The notes beneath the pieces were generated by a model. It was not told the DNA's origin and made no database searches. It was given only the letters and a program-made list of their open reading frames with translations. This document shows positions 1 through 10,413 of a DNA stretch of 64,000 bases, one piece after another (within the stretch, counting starts at the first letter, position 1; each line of letters opens with the position of its first letter). The DNA comes from Nelumbo lutea. Taxonomy: Eukaryota; Streptophyta; Magnoliopsida; Proteales; Nelumbonaceae. Made by a program: the position numbers and the translations under genes. Where the stretch lies: positions 54,865,655-54,929,654 of the forward strand of contig JAKGHH010000005.1 in the NCBI GenBank assembly GCA_022828595.1. The letters are read 5' to 3'.

Positions 1-368
1 TTTCCAATTTGTTGTCCATTTTGTATTTTGTTAAGTATTTAAGTATTTTTTTTTAATTTTTTTGTTAGATTTTCTATTTTTCCAATTTGTTCCCAAAGCT
101 CAAAGGAATTATTGGATTAAGGAAAGTGAAGTATTTTAGTAAAAAAAAATAAAAAAACATAATGCAAAAAAAAAAGAAAAACAGTTTTGCCCGATTCAGC
201 CCAAGCCCATGGCACGGCCTAACATGGGGCTCGGGCCATGGGCCTTGTCGGGCCAACCCCCTAAAGTATCTCAAGGGAGGGAAGCATGGCCCGGTCCGGC
301 CCGCACTTTGCACGAACTGCATGCGGGCCGTGCCATGTCAGTCCGGCACGACCCAATTTACACCTCTA
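1..368 (+). mobile_element. hAT transposon, right end only (continues off the left edge)
   Basis: This stretch matches the right end of the complete hAT element at 37958-41263: both have the block around 'cccaaagctcaaagga', then 'tattttag', an A-rich run, a GC-rich subterminal part rich in 'gggcc', and the same terminus. It ends in TTTACACCTCTA at 368, the complement of the TIR TAGAGGTGTAAA. The left part and the target-site duplication partner lie outside the window. No transposase coding is left in this piece. Confidence 0.8.
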
Positions 369-1490
369 TCGGGAAGCCCCCAATACGATACGTGTCAGGT
401 CGATATTGATATTTTGAACCTTGTTCAATAGTTCAACCGTTTGATTGAAATGGACCAACTTGTGATGTTTTGAAAAAAAAAAAAAGAAATCCCCAAAAAC
501 CATTCAATGAGTGCTTAGCAAATCAATCGTACGGGTTTGCTATTTGTTGACGAAGTCAACATTTTTTTAAAATTCTAAGCCAAGTATAAAATGGTTTGAC
601 TACCCAAGTGAATGATGATTTTAAAACCATGTAATTAAGTGAATTAACTAATTGATTAAATAAATTAAATAAATTAAGCTAAGAAAATAGAACAGTTAAA
701 GAAATTAAGCTAACTAAACTAAATACATAAAGTAATTAAATAAATTGATGAAATTAAGCAAATTGAGTTAATTGACTAAGTTAATTAAGTAAATTAAGTG
801 ATTTTTAGTTTACTATTAGCTAAGCTAATTAAGTAGTGTTTAAACAGTAATTTACTCGTAATCATTGTTAATTTAATGATTTTAATTTGATAAAATCCTT
901 GAAGTAATTTACATCACGGTTAAAGTGAGTCTTAACCTTGGAATTTCTTTACTAAACCGGCAGCACTGATCACTGAAGCCGGATCATTCTTAACCTTGGA
1001 ATTTCTTTACTAAACCATATCAAAATGAACCAGTTTGAAATCTCCCTTGGAATTTCCTTAGCCATTACTGAAGAAGGTGACGTTGAATCCTTGATTAAGC
1101 TCTTATTGGAGGATCATTCCTAACCTCTTTTGGACTGTTTAGATTCATATTATGAGTAGCAACAGCCTTCTCTCTCCTACCCACAAGAACCCTACCCATG
1201 CGTCGATTTTGTACATTGAGAGTATCTCCCATGTTTGTATGGTACCATTCATGGGTAGAAATATTCTTAATATACAGCTGTAAGTGTCATGTGGGTAGGA
1301 TTCTTCTGGGCAGGAGATTTGAATTGTTCTCTCACACCTTCAAAGCTATTCAGTTACCTATACCCCGAGAATCTATAACTGAGATGTTTATAAATTGGCT
1401 AGGTATGCGCTCTCCTGTAATTCCATTTGTATTTCTTAGGCCTATTCTGGACTCTGATGAACAAGGAATGAAATTGGTTTGCAGAATATG
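369..1490. other. Intergenic, no gene seen
   Basis: No coding or RNA signal was found. From about 600 to 850 there is a low-complexity run built from variants of 'aattaagtaaatt'. A short duplication lies at 931-1016. The 109-codon reading frame at 1198-1527 has no recognisable protein character. Confidence 0.5.
931..1016. repeat. 58-bp direct duplication
   Basis: The 28-bp string beginning 'cttaaccttggaattt' at 931-958 is repeated identically at 989-1016, a period of 58 bp. Only two units are present. Confidence 0.7.
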
Positions 1491-1498
1491 GAAGGTGT

Positions 1499-1623
1499 TG
1501 GCCAATGTATATGATTTTATTTCTTAAACCAAAAACAACTGCCATATCAGTAAAAACATTACTTTTTTTTGCTGATGTGGCAGTTATTTTTGTTTTAGAA
1601 AGTAAAACATTCACATTGGCGAG
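1499..1623. mobile_element. Foldback MITE, 'CCAATGT' family
   Basis: Two arms of about 50 bp (1500-1552 and 1571-1622) are imperfect inverted copies: the left runs CCAATGT...CTGCCATATCAG and the right CTGATGTGGCAG...ACATTGG. A related left arm is seen at about 58215. No coding capacity. The target duplication is not clear, so the exact ends are approximate. Confidence 0.6.
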
Positions 1624-2075
1624 CATCCCCCGGTACCCACCCCAAAATTTAGGTTCATGAATATGGGGATATTCAATCTAAGCCAAATGTAACACAACTC
1701 GGTTGGGCAAGAGCATTGGCAGACTCAGGTGGGTTGGTAAAGTTTGAACTTTGAAGATTTTCTTGCTCATTTTTACCTATCGTTGGGTTTTACAGTCCTA
1801 CTGTCCAACTATATAAAATAAAAAGAAGATCTCGCATACATGTATCATAAAGTATATATATGTTGTGTATATTATTTTGCAAAATAGATGCATGCATAAA
1901 ATATGTGTGTACATGTTTATATGTTTTATGATATGCTTTAGAGGCGCATGAATATATACAATGGATAGATATGTCTAGGATCAAGTGCTTACTATTATAC
2001 TGAAAGCTTAAATTGATGATAAAGGTGCAATTTTATTTTCTTATCGCGGGTGGAAATGTTAAATCTAAACTGAAT

Positions 2076-2221
2076 CAGCCCCTCACAACGTCCCACACCA
2101 CATCCCACCAACTCCCAATGATGATGCCATCATTACTGATATTATTATCATCGGGAGATGTTCCCAATACATAATGGGAATGTGCTGTGGAACGTCATGG
2201 GAACAGTTTTGTGGGGGGCTG
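2076..2221. mobile_element. Foldback MITE with CAGCCCC termini
   Basis: The ends are inverted copies: CAGCCCCTCACAA at the left and TTGTGGGGGGCTG at the right, and similarity continues inward through 'cacatccc'/'gggaatgtgctg'. The flanking 8 bp agree at only 5 positions, so an hAT assignment is tentative. Noncoding. Confidence 0.5.
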
Positions 2222-2230
2222 ATTTGAACT

Positions 2231-2390
2231 CTGTTAAGTCCTATGAGTGAATCCTCAGGGCAATGCTGGCCTCAGCCAGGCCACAATCTCTTCCGCCCCT
2301 CACCCCGTAACTCAGGGACTCAAACCCATGACCTAGTTCCAATACCAAGTTTAGGATAAGTTTAAGCTAATGATGAGAACACAACTTTAT
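2231..2390 (-). mobile_element. tRNA-derived SINE-like fragment
   Basis: On the minus strand there is a Pol III B-box-like string GGTTTGAGTCC (about 2322-2312), and a weaker A-box-like region with TTGGTATTGG 25-30 nt upstream of it. A GC-richer body follows towards 2240. This resembles the head of a plant tRNA-derived SINE; ends and target duplication could not be fixed. Confidence 0.35.
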
Positions 2391-2400
2391 TTTCTTAATG

Positions 2401-2981
2401 AGGATTGAGGATGTTAACCGAGATGAACCATAAGGATGATGATAGCCCCAATTAGGCCAACAATATGAATACATTTGAATATATCAGAGAAACTGATCTC
2501 AAGAATATATCAATTACACTACATCTAATGTTGAAAAAATTTTGAAAAACGATATAAACACATAAGAAATATATATATTTTAATAATTTATATGAAGAGA
2601 TACATTGCACTCAATATTTTAATAATTTACTAATAATAAATAAAAACAATTGAGCTCCCAATCTACTAAAACTTGATTGCAAGACACATTAAATTGTTGT
2701 TAGGTTAATGGATCTATCAATCTTATAGCTTTTCCTTACCATGAAAATAATTAAGTTTATATAAAGTAAATTATTTTCTGGTTTTTGGATTTTCAAAAAA
2801 ATAAAAAAGAATCATTTTTACACAAATTATTGTTAGATCAATGAATTTAATGTATCGTTGTTAGGTCCATCTTATAATTCTCTTCTGCCATGAAAATCGT
2901 TTAAAACAAAAACCATGAAAAAGTTAAGGTTTTAAGGTGCATTTGAAAAAGTTTGGACGACTATTGGCTATCAATTTATTA
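2401..2981. other. AT-rich intergenic, nothing recognised
   Basis: No open frames above noise, no tRNA-like or repeat structure that I can name. Confidence 0.5.
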
Positions 2982-2990
2982 TAAATTGAA

Positions 2991-3455
2991 GGGTAAATTA
3001 TAAATAGGTATTCCGTATTTTGGGGTAGTAACAGATGGTATTTTTAACTTTCAATTGCAATACTTCAGCATCTTGAACTCGAAAAAATAGACATTTGGGT
3101 CCATCTAGTAGTATTTTTTCAATTAAACATTATATAATATCAAAACTACCCTTTTTTATCTTAAATTATAAAAATTAAATAATTAAAAATGATCAAAAGT
3201 TTAATTTATACATTAACCAAAAGTGGTTGATCCCTTAACTAATTTAATAACTTATGTGGTGATTAATTAGACTATATAAGTTTAATTGATGGAAGGCTAA
3301 TTTTAACATTATGTAATATTTAATTGACAGAATACTAACGGTTGGACCCAAGTATCCATTTTTAAGAGTTCGGGGTGCTCAAATATTGCAATTGAAAAAT
3401 TCAAAATACTCTGTCACTACCCTTAAGTACAGGGTACCTATCTATTATTTACCCT
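2991..3455. mobile_element. Mutator-type MITE (465 bp)
   Basis: Long terminal inverted repeats (about 70 bp) start GGGTAAATTATAAATAGGTA at 2991 and end with the imperfect complement ...TATTATTTACCC at 3455. Flanking 9-mers TAAATTGAA and TAAATCAAA agree at 7 of 9 positions. Long TIRs with a 9-bp duplication fit MULE-derived elements. The interior has no transposase frame. A related TIR occurs at 21608-22060. Confidence 0.65.
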
Positions 3456-3823
3456 AAATCAAATCTAATCCGGTTTAGGTTTACAATACTCGAGGGCTCA
3501 ACCCAAGCCCAATCCAAGCTAAGGGAAGAGTTTGAGACTTAAGTTTTTAGGTTCAAATCCAATACAAAGCCAATCTTAATTTCTTTCCTTTTCCATCTCC
3601 ACCCAATGAAAAAAAGAACTACAGACCCGATAGGAGATTTATTCAATTTCGGGTGCTTGATATTTCTTATCGGGTCGGCTCTTATTTTTGTTGAACCCGA
3701 ACCGTTGGCTTCAATTGAGTCTGCGATGCTGGAAACACTGTTTGGAAATTGCCCAGTTGTCCGCTCCATTTTTACAGGAAAGTGGAAAAACGAAAGCACA
3801 CACCAAAGCGCGCTTTTGCGTCC

Positions 3824-3830
<7 letters not shown>

Positions 3831-3862
<32 letters not shown>
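3831..3862. repeat. (TC)16 microsatellite in ISY1 5' region
   Basis: Thirty-two bases of uninterrupted TC lie about 490 bp upstream of the ISY1 start codon, just before the probable 5'UTR intron. Pyrimidine tracts of this kind are common in plant 5' leaders and core promoters (Y patches); a regulatory role here is inference. Confidence 0.85.
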
Positions 3863-3864
<2 letters not shown>

Positions 3865-3925
3865 GCATTGTCTCTTTCTCTCTAATCGGCGAGTGAATAA
3901 CTGCTTTAGCGGCTACCGTTCGAAG

Positions 3926-4336
3926 GTGAGTCTAGAGTTTCTGTCCAATCATTCTTTTTTGCTTTGGTTTTTCGCTTCCTAAAAGCGGAACTTCAGATTT
4001 TGCTTGATTCATTACTAGGTTTTTTTTTTTTTTTTTCTGTTACATGACCAAACTTGTGAAACCTCCAGTACCAAATTAGACCAAAAGCCTTTTTATTCCC
4101 ACCTCTGCGGATTTGTTATCCTTTTCTTGCTTCAATGTTTTGGCACGAGCTTGAATTGTTATTGATTTGCAGAGAAAAAAAATGCATCTTCAGATTAATT
4201 CTGCAGGCGTTTATTTAAAGTTTAGGCTCAAGAGGCTAAATTAGATAGTCCACTATAGCTTTGAACAAAATTAGGTTTTCAAGACTTTATTCTGCAGATT
4301 TTTTCTTACTAAAATCTCGGTTGTTTGTACTACTAG
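3926..4336 (+). other. Probable 5'UTR intron of ISY1
   Basis: A consensus donor CGAAG|GTGAG sits at 3925/3926. Acceptor candidates before the ATG end at 4172 (TTTGCAG), 4297 (TCTGCAG) and 4336 (ACTACTAG). The interval is T-rich, as plant introns are. The last acceptor leaves only 17 nt before the start codon. No transcript evidence is available, so the acceptor choice is open. Confidence 0.45.
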
Positions 4337-4353
4337 GGCTGAAATATTGAAAG

Positions 4354-5241
4354 ATGGCTCGAAACGAGGAGAAAGCTCAGTCTATGCTAAACAGATTTAT
4401 CACGTTGAAGAATGAAGAGAAAAAGAAACCTAAAGAACGCCGACCGTTTCTAGCTTCCGAATGCCGTGATCTGGCTGAAGCTGACAAATGGAGACAACAG
4501 ATAATGCGAGAGATTGGTCGGAAGGTTGCTGATATCCAAAATGAGGGCCTGGGTGAGCACCGGCTTCGTGACCTCAACGATGAAATAAACAAACTCATTA
4601 GGGAGAAATGGCATTGGGAACGCAGAATTGTAGAGCTAGGTGGCCCGAATTACACCAAACATGCTGCTAAGATGACTGATTTGGAAGGAAATATTGTTGA
4701 TGTTCCCAATCCTGGTGGCAGAGGTCCTGGGTATCGATATTTTGGTGCAGCCAAGAAATTGCCTGGTGTTAGAGAACTGTTTGAGAAACCACCTGAGCTG
4801 AAGAAGAGGAGGTCTAGGTATGAAATCTTCAAAAGGATAGACGCCAGCTATTATGGTTACCGGGATGATGAGGATGGGGTTCTTGAAAAGGCTGAGGCTC
4901 CTGCAGAAAAGAAGGTGAGAGAGGCTGCACTTAATGAATGGTTGCTAATGGAAAAGATTAAGCAGGAGGCAAAGATGGCTGTCAAGAGCGGGGAAGTTGC
5001 AAGTGCTGCTACAGTACTATTTGAGGAAGAAGAGGATATTGTGGAGGAGGAAAGAAGGGCAAAGGAGAAAGAGAGCGAGAAAGAGCAGGAGTTTGTAGTT
5101 CATGTGCCTCTTCCAGATGAAAAAGAGATTGAAAGGATGGTTGTCGAGAAGAAGAAGATGGAATTGTTGAGTAAATACACGAGTGACAATCTCTTGGAAG
5201 AACAAATTGAAGCAAAGGCCATGCTTAATGTTCAGCATTAG
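4354..5241 (+). CDS. ISY1: Pre-mRNA-splicing factor ISY1 homolog
   Basis: One uninterrupted 295-codon frame encodes an Isy1-family protein. Members belong to the Prp19/NineTeen complex-associated set and act in the catalytic spliceosome in the nucleus. The start MARNEEKAQSMLNRF is the family's typical N-terminus and no upstream in-frame ATG competes. Residues 1-100 form the charged helical Isy1 core, with REKWHWERRIVELGGPNY near 83-100. A Gly-rich segment GGRGPGYRYFGAAKKLPGVR follows at 121-140, then SYYGYRDDEDG near 165-175. Residues 200-270 are Glu/Lys-rich and predicted helical or coiled coil. The length is close to other plant and animal Isy1 proteins (about 285-300). The coding part lacks introns. 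No truncation or frameshift is visible, so the gene looks functional. It stands alone, with a retrotransposon 1.1 kb downstream. Confidence 0.96.
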   Translation: MARNEEKAQSMLNRFITLKNEEKKKPKERRPFLASECRDLAEADKWRQQIMREIGRKVADIQNEGLGEHRLRDLNDEINKLIREKWHWERRIVELGGPNYTKHAAKMTDLEGNIVDVPNPGGRGPGYRYFGAAKKLPGVRELFEKPPELKKRRSRYEIFKRIDASYYGYRDDEDGVLEKAEAPAEKKVREAALNEWLLMEKIKQEAKMAVKSGEVASAATVLFEEEEDIVEEERRAKEKESEKEQEFVVHVPLPDEKEIERMVVEKKKMELLSKYTSDNLLEEQIEAKAMLNVQH

Positions 5242-6378
5242 CTGTTTCAACAATTTTGCATCCACTGTGGTTTGAGGATATCATGTTATTCTACTGGATG
5301 CCAATTTCTCTCTTTAAATTTGTATGAAACTCTAAGGAAGCAAGAAATGTTTTATTACTCGTAACCTTAACATTACTTGTTCATTATCTTTTCATTTAGG
5401 TTGTAGTGTAAAATGAACCATTTGTTTTTCTGGTTGAAAATTTTGAGCTGTATTTTTCCTTCCAGGATGAAAACTTAACTTTTTTTCCTTTTGTCAAAAG
5501 AACAACTACTAATTCATTACTTCAGAAAAGTATTTACATGTACACCTTCTGAATCAAAAAATATATCCCTACCATACTTACAAGCTCTGTATGCTAGATT
5601 ATGAGCAGTATTATTTCTTGATTTGTTCACCTACATCACAGAAAACTTATCAAAATAGTTAAACAGATTGAAAACATTATTTTTTTTTTTTTTGTCTAAC
5701 AATTGAAAACATTATCATATAGAACTTTCTGAGACCATCCTATTTGCTTTAGCTCCAATTAAACTTTCTATAATGGATGCTGCAGCAGAAAGTAGAAGAA
5801 CTTCCTTCATAATCTTCTCCCTAGCCAACTCAATAACTTGAAGAACTGCCCACCACTTACTTCCATGCTATCTGAAGCCTTGCATTGAATCCCTGGTGCA
5901 TATATAATGGAACTCACAGAGTTCATAAAAATCATTCCCATTGGTCAAAAGATCCATCCATCCATATTTGTGGATCAAATATGTTTGTCCTTTGTTGTTG
6001 GGTCTCTCTTGATGAAAAGTTATCTTTTCATGCCATGCTTGTTTCGGCATAAAATTAGGGGAAAATTTTCTGCTTAAATCTTTGGGCTATATATATATAT
6101 ATATATATTTTCTGTTTGAACAAGCCTCTTTTTTTTTTTTTGTAAAAGGGACAGAATTAATAGCTCAAATATTTGTTTCTGAAAAGTTTTACATCCATTT
6201 TACAAAGAAAGAAACACAATTGTAATTGAATTCGATTACATAAAGGTGTTTAAAGTAGAAAATTTGGTTTCTGTGGTGCCATTCTATGGGACATACTTTA
6301 ATGTGCACGGTTTTTGTTTTATAGCTACTAGCAGAAAGCATGTCTATTACATTTGGGTTAAAAGGTGGTGTAGGGAGG
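5242..6378. other. ISY1 3' region and intergenic DNA
   Basis: The ISY1 3'UTR probably occupies the first few hundred bases; no single polyadenylation signal stands out. The rest holds T-runs and an (AT)n run at 6088-6109. No further gene was recognised. Confidence 0.5.
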
Positions 6379-6383
6379 GTTTT

Positions 6384-6918
6384 TGATGTGGACACCGGCA
6401 GTAGCAACAGTAATTTAGTGCAGCAGCAGCAGCAGTAATTTAGTGTTCTCAGCAGCAGCAATTTAGTGTTCTCATCCTATCTTATCTATTCAATATTCTT
6501 GCCTTATTTGCTTTCAGTAGTAGGGATTAGTAGGAGTCTTATCTATTCAGTGTTCTTATCTTATCAGTTCAGTAGTATGGATTAGTAGGGAGTCTTATCT
6601 TATCTTATCAGTTCAGTAGGATAGATTAAGGGAGTCTTATCTTATCTTATTAGTTCAGTAGGATAGATTAGTAGGGAGTCTTCCTAAAAGTAGGACTCTT
6701 ATCTCTTGTAATCTCCTATTTAAGGAGTTGAGAATATTGAATAAAGGCATTGGAAATTTCAGTCAAGAAAGAGAGCAGAGGAGAGCTGGTGATCTCTTGA
6801 ACAAATCACCATTAAGGCGCCAAGATAGGTTCCTCAAGAAAAGGGAGGAACAAAGGAAAACATGGGGTTTTTCCTGTGGACCGACCCGTGACGAGGTCCT
6901 ATTCCCGGGCCCATAACA
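6384..6918 (+). repeat. 5' LTR of TPR-carrying element, copy 1
   Basis: 535 bp, TG...CA. It contains short tandem blocks built on 'gagtcttatcttatcttatc' and 'cagttcagta', whose number differs between LTRs; the four LTRs of the two copies measure 535, 510, 532 and 489 bp. A weak TATA-like 'ctatttaag' lies near 6717. The 3' part reads openly for about 60 codons but is LTR sequence, not a gene. Confidence 0.92.
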
Positions 6919-6920
6919 AC

Positions 6921-6933
6921 TTGGTATCAGAGC
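6921..6933 (+). other. Primer-binding site (initiator tRNA-Met)
   Basis: TTGGTATCAGAGC follows the 5' LTR after a 2-nt spacer. TGGTATCAGAGC is the usual complement to the 3' end of plant initiator tRNA-Met in LTR retrotransposons. Confidence 0.9.
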
Positions 6934-6941
6934 AAGGTGTC

Positions 6942-8037
6942 ATGGGTGACATTGAGTAGTTGACGGTTAGGGTTCATGAATTGGAGCTCAAGATTGTGGA
7001 AAACAGCACGAAGGTGCATGAGATCAAGGACGACGTCCGAGAATTAAGGCGCTTGATGGAGTTGTACTTTTCCAGCAAGGAAAGGAACCCGAAAGGGGTT
7101 GCAACCACAACCGGCCTTCGACCAGACGTGGCAGAATCGTCGGGCGAGTAGCAGGTCGTTGCCCTAGCGTAGGTTAGCAACACCCAGAATGTCCCGATTA
7201 AGTAGGAATCCGGTGTCGTCGAGGTGTTGCAAAATCTTGGGATTGCATATCTTCAAGTTGTTGCAAGTGCTAGGGCAAGTGTTGGTGAAGGAGCTTGTAT
7301 GCCTCATGTTGCGGTTGCAAATGTTGCAAAAGAGTGTTTGTTAGCTGCAGTCAGATCAGATCCTAGGACTGCACATATCTGGGTGAATCTTGCTAATGCA
7401 TACTATTTGGTTGGTGATCATAGAAGTGCTGGAAAGTGCTTGGAAAAGGCAGCAAAACTGGAGCCTAATTGCATGTGAACTCGATATGTTGTTGTGCTTC
7501 ATCGTATCAAGGATGCAGAAAGGTCTCAGGATCCCACCAAACAACTTTCATGGGCTACGAATGAAATGGCTTCAATGCTCAGAGAAGAGAACTCTGCAAC
7601 AATTGAGCTTCGGATAGCATGGACAGGACTTGCCATGGTTCACAAGGCTCAGCATGAAAATGCAACAACGTTTGAAATGGGACATAATGATTTGACGGAA
7701 GTGGAAGAGCGAGCTCTGTACGCACTAAAGCAGGCAATAGACGAGGATCCAAATGACGCAGTTCAGTGACACCAGCTTGGCCTTCACAATCTTTGTACTC
7801 TACAGTTCAAGACATCTCAGAATTACCTTAAGGCTACAGTTGACCATGGCAAAGAATGCAATTACGCATGGTCAAATCTTGGTATCTCACTGCATCTGTC
7901 TAAGGATGAACCCTCTTCATTGGAACCCGATCCAGGAGGGCAAAATCATTCCACCTATTCGGGATTCCTTTGACTGTGTTTCAAGACACCCATCCTGAAT
8001 TCGTGCTTGAGGACAAGCTCGTAGTCCAAGAGGGGAG
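6942..8037 (+). pseudogene. gag head - captured TPR protein - pol tail, degenerate (copy 1)
   Basis: An ATG at 6942 begins a gag-like leader with the motif RVHELELKIVEN and a charged helix to about 7150, broken by TAG stops (first at codon 6). After a junction at 7224/7225 the reading changes to a tetratricopeptide-repeat protein: NLGIAYLQ, then AKECLLAAVRSDP and [16 protein letters not shown]...LEKAAKLEPN, a textbook TPR. It continues past TGA stops at 7476-7478 and 7767-7769 through [32 protein letters not shown] and [13 protein letters not shown]. The last part reads [21 protein letters not shown], a Ty3 pol C-terminus. No introns interrupt the host part, so it derives from spliced RNA. 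The host gene resembles the plant TPR/prenyltransferase-like family of Arabidopsis AT5G37130, from memory. No functional protein is expected. Confidence 0.8.
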
Positions 8038-8040
8038 TAA

Positions 8041-8550
8041 TGATGTGGATACCGGCAATAGCAACAGTAATTTAGTGCAGTAGCAACAACAGTAATTTGG
8101 TGTTCTCAGCAGCAGCAATTTAGTATTCTCATCCTATCTTATCTATTCAGTATTCTTGCCTTATCTGCTTTCAGTAGTAGGGATTAGTAAGAGTCTTATC
8201 TATTCAGTGTTCTTATCTTATCAGTTCAGTAGTATGGATTAAGGGAGTCTTATCTTATCTTATCAGTTCAGTAGGTTAGATTAGTAGGGAGTCTTCCTAA
8301 TTAGCAAGGGGTCTTTCTGAAAGTAGGACTCTTATCTCTTGTAATCTCTTATTTAGGGAGTTGAGAATATTGAATAAAGGCATTGAAAATTTCAGTCAAG
8401 AAAGAGAGCAGAGGAGAGTTGGTGATCTCTTGAGCAAATCACCATTAAGGCGCTAAGATAGGTTCCTCAAGAAGAGGGAGGAACAAGGGAAAACAGGGGG
8501 TTTTCCCGTGGACCGACCCGTGACGAGATCCTATTCCCGGGCCCATAACA
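8041..8550 (+). repeat. 3' LTR of TPR-carrying element, copy 1
   Basis: 510 bp starting TGATGTGGATACCGG and ending GGGCCCATAACA, followed by the target duplication GTTTT. It has one fewer internal tandem block than the 5' LTR and several substitutions, so the insertion is not brand new. Confidence 0.92.
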
Positions 8551-8555
8551 GTTTT

Positions 8556-10313
8556 CTATTTGGAAGTGGCTGCTGTTAAGCTGCTTCTAGTACAAGTTTA
8601 GGCACTATAGCATTGAACTGTGAGGAAATACCTGTTATGGCTGTTTTTCCATTATCTTATCATTCCGAGTTGTTTGGTACATTTTTTAATTTCTAATAAT
8701 ATGAATTCCTTTTGTCATCAGCTTAGCAATACTGAAAATTATTTTTTAAATGAAAGTTTTCCTGGAAATTTATCTTTATCTGTTTCCTTTCCTTAACCTC
8801 TTTTTGTTTCAGTAGGATGGTTCTTTTCACAAACATTCAATTGCTGATGAAAAATTGAAATCAATAATTGAGAAGGAAACTTACTGTGAAGGCTCAATGC
8901 TATTACCATAAAAAAGAAGGGGAAGCTCAGTGCAGAGAAAGGTGGTTAACCGTTTCAGGTTCATCAATGCAGATGACACAGCTGTAGCTGTCTAGCACCA
9001 TTCCTCTTCTTAACAGATTGTCCCTGTCTAGCACCATTTTTCCAAAGTTGCAACTGAACCAAGAAAATCATTTTTTTCTGCATTGTTCCTTCATAAAGGC
9101 AGTTTAGCATATAGCTTTAAATACATTTGGGTGGAATGGTTGTTTTCCCAGCCACAGTAAGACTTTCTTAAAGGCTGAAATATACAAGGGCTTAAAAGAG
9201 GTAAGATTATATTTAGACATATCATCCTTTGCAGTTATTTTGTGCACATGGTCTGAGAGAAATGCTGACTTCTTTGAAAACAAGGCATTTGTATAAAAGG
9301 AAAGCCATGCTAATGGCTGTCAACAAGCAAGAAATTCAGGGAGCTTCTTACACCATTTTTTATCACTGTACTTTGTTTTTGCCATAGTAACGTTCTGATG
9401 CATACACTTCTGTGTAGACCCCACTGTACGGCCCCTCTATGTACAGGGGTGCTGATGATCTTCTTCTTATGTCTACTAACAATACTTTACCTTTAAAAAT
9501 AATAATAAAAAGAAGCTCAGTGCAGAGACCTGAATCTCTTGACTCTAATAAAGTCTTCCCCAACTCTCCAGTGAAAATGTGAAATGAAACAGAAAGATCA
9601 TTAGTTATGGAACTACTACATACAAAACTCGGTGTTGGATGAGAAATTCAGGTTGAATGCTCTCGTTTTGACACTATTTTATGTGAAAGCTCAAGAAAAA
9701 TAACTTAGTAAGCAGCCATAAGAGTCACAATCGCATCTTGAGGCTGGTCTTGCATTAAGGGCGAGTTTTACATGTATGAATTGAAAATTCCATTTGTCAA
9801 ATTGTTGGGGTCTAAAATTCTAATTCTTATTCCCTTAATTCTTTTAACTAATGTTTTTTTTATGAAACCTAACAATTTTAGTAGTATTTAGACCTTATGT
9901 TTTACTTTGCATCAAGAGATTTCTGATGGAGATTGAAGGTGCAATTCCAACAATAAGTTTGCAGTTTGCTTTTAAGCTACTATTACAAAAAAACATTCAC
10001 ACTTAAAAGCCAAGTTAGTGGGTGATGGGCATTCATTTGGAGGAGCATTTATTCTTGGAGATTAAAGCTTTTTTTTTAAGAGAGGGAGGATTTTAACAAT
10101 TTATCTTACTCTTTGTTCCAAGCACTTGATTTTTAGGAGGTTTCTCTTAAGATGGAGCACTTAAAAAGAGTTAAGACGACCTCTCTCTTCCCCCACCTTT
10201 TTGTTTGCCATTATTCTTCTTCAATTTTATTATCTCCTATTTTAGTTACAACGGAGGTTCAAAGTGCCCTGCGATTTCGTATTGTATCTTTTGTTCAATG
10301 ACACATCTGTTTT
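8556..10313. other. Intergenic, nothing recognised
   Basis: Mixed-composition sequence without coding, RNA or repeat signals that I can name. Confidence 0.5.
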
Positions 10314-10413
10314 AATGTTGATGTAACCGTTTCTGGCCACGTACCAATGTTTTGTGATGTAAAATTTTTTTGGCTAAGTACCTCGTTATTTGACCTAGTG
10401 GTGACGTGCCTTG

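Larger units (their letters stand above)
6384..8550 (+). mobile_element. Non-autonomous Ty3-type LTR retrotransposon carrying a captured TPR gene (copy 1)
   Basis: Complete element bounded by the 5-bp target duplication GTTTT (6379-6383 and 8551-8555). Both LTRs begin TGATGTGG and end CCCATAACA. The primer-binding site TTGGTATCAGAGC (6921-6933) starts 2 bp after the 5' LTR and fits initiator tRNA-Met. A purine tract (about 8029-8037) precedes the 3' LTR. The 1.1-kb interior has no protease, integrase or reverse transcriptase. It keeps the head of gag, an intronless stretch of a host tetratricopeptide-repeat gene, and a pol C-terminal tail containing the LEDK motif seen at the end of plant Ty3/gypsy polyproteins. 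It must depend on enzymes supplied by another element. A second copy lies at 28931-31073. Confidence 0.9.

Noticed and set aside
1198..1527. 109-codon frame
   Set aside because: No recognisable domain; it extends into a foldback MITE.
3606..3896. Frames ending in (SL)n in the ISY1 upstream region
   Set aside because: They are produced by the TC microsatellite and overlap the 5' leader of ISY1.
6942..8037. Captured TPR segment as a working host gene
   Set aside because: It sits between LTRs with matching target duplications, has several in-frame stops, and has a second copy with the same structure.
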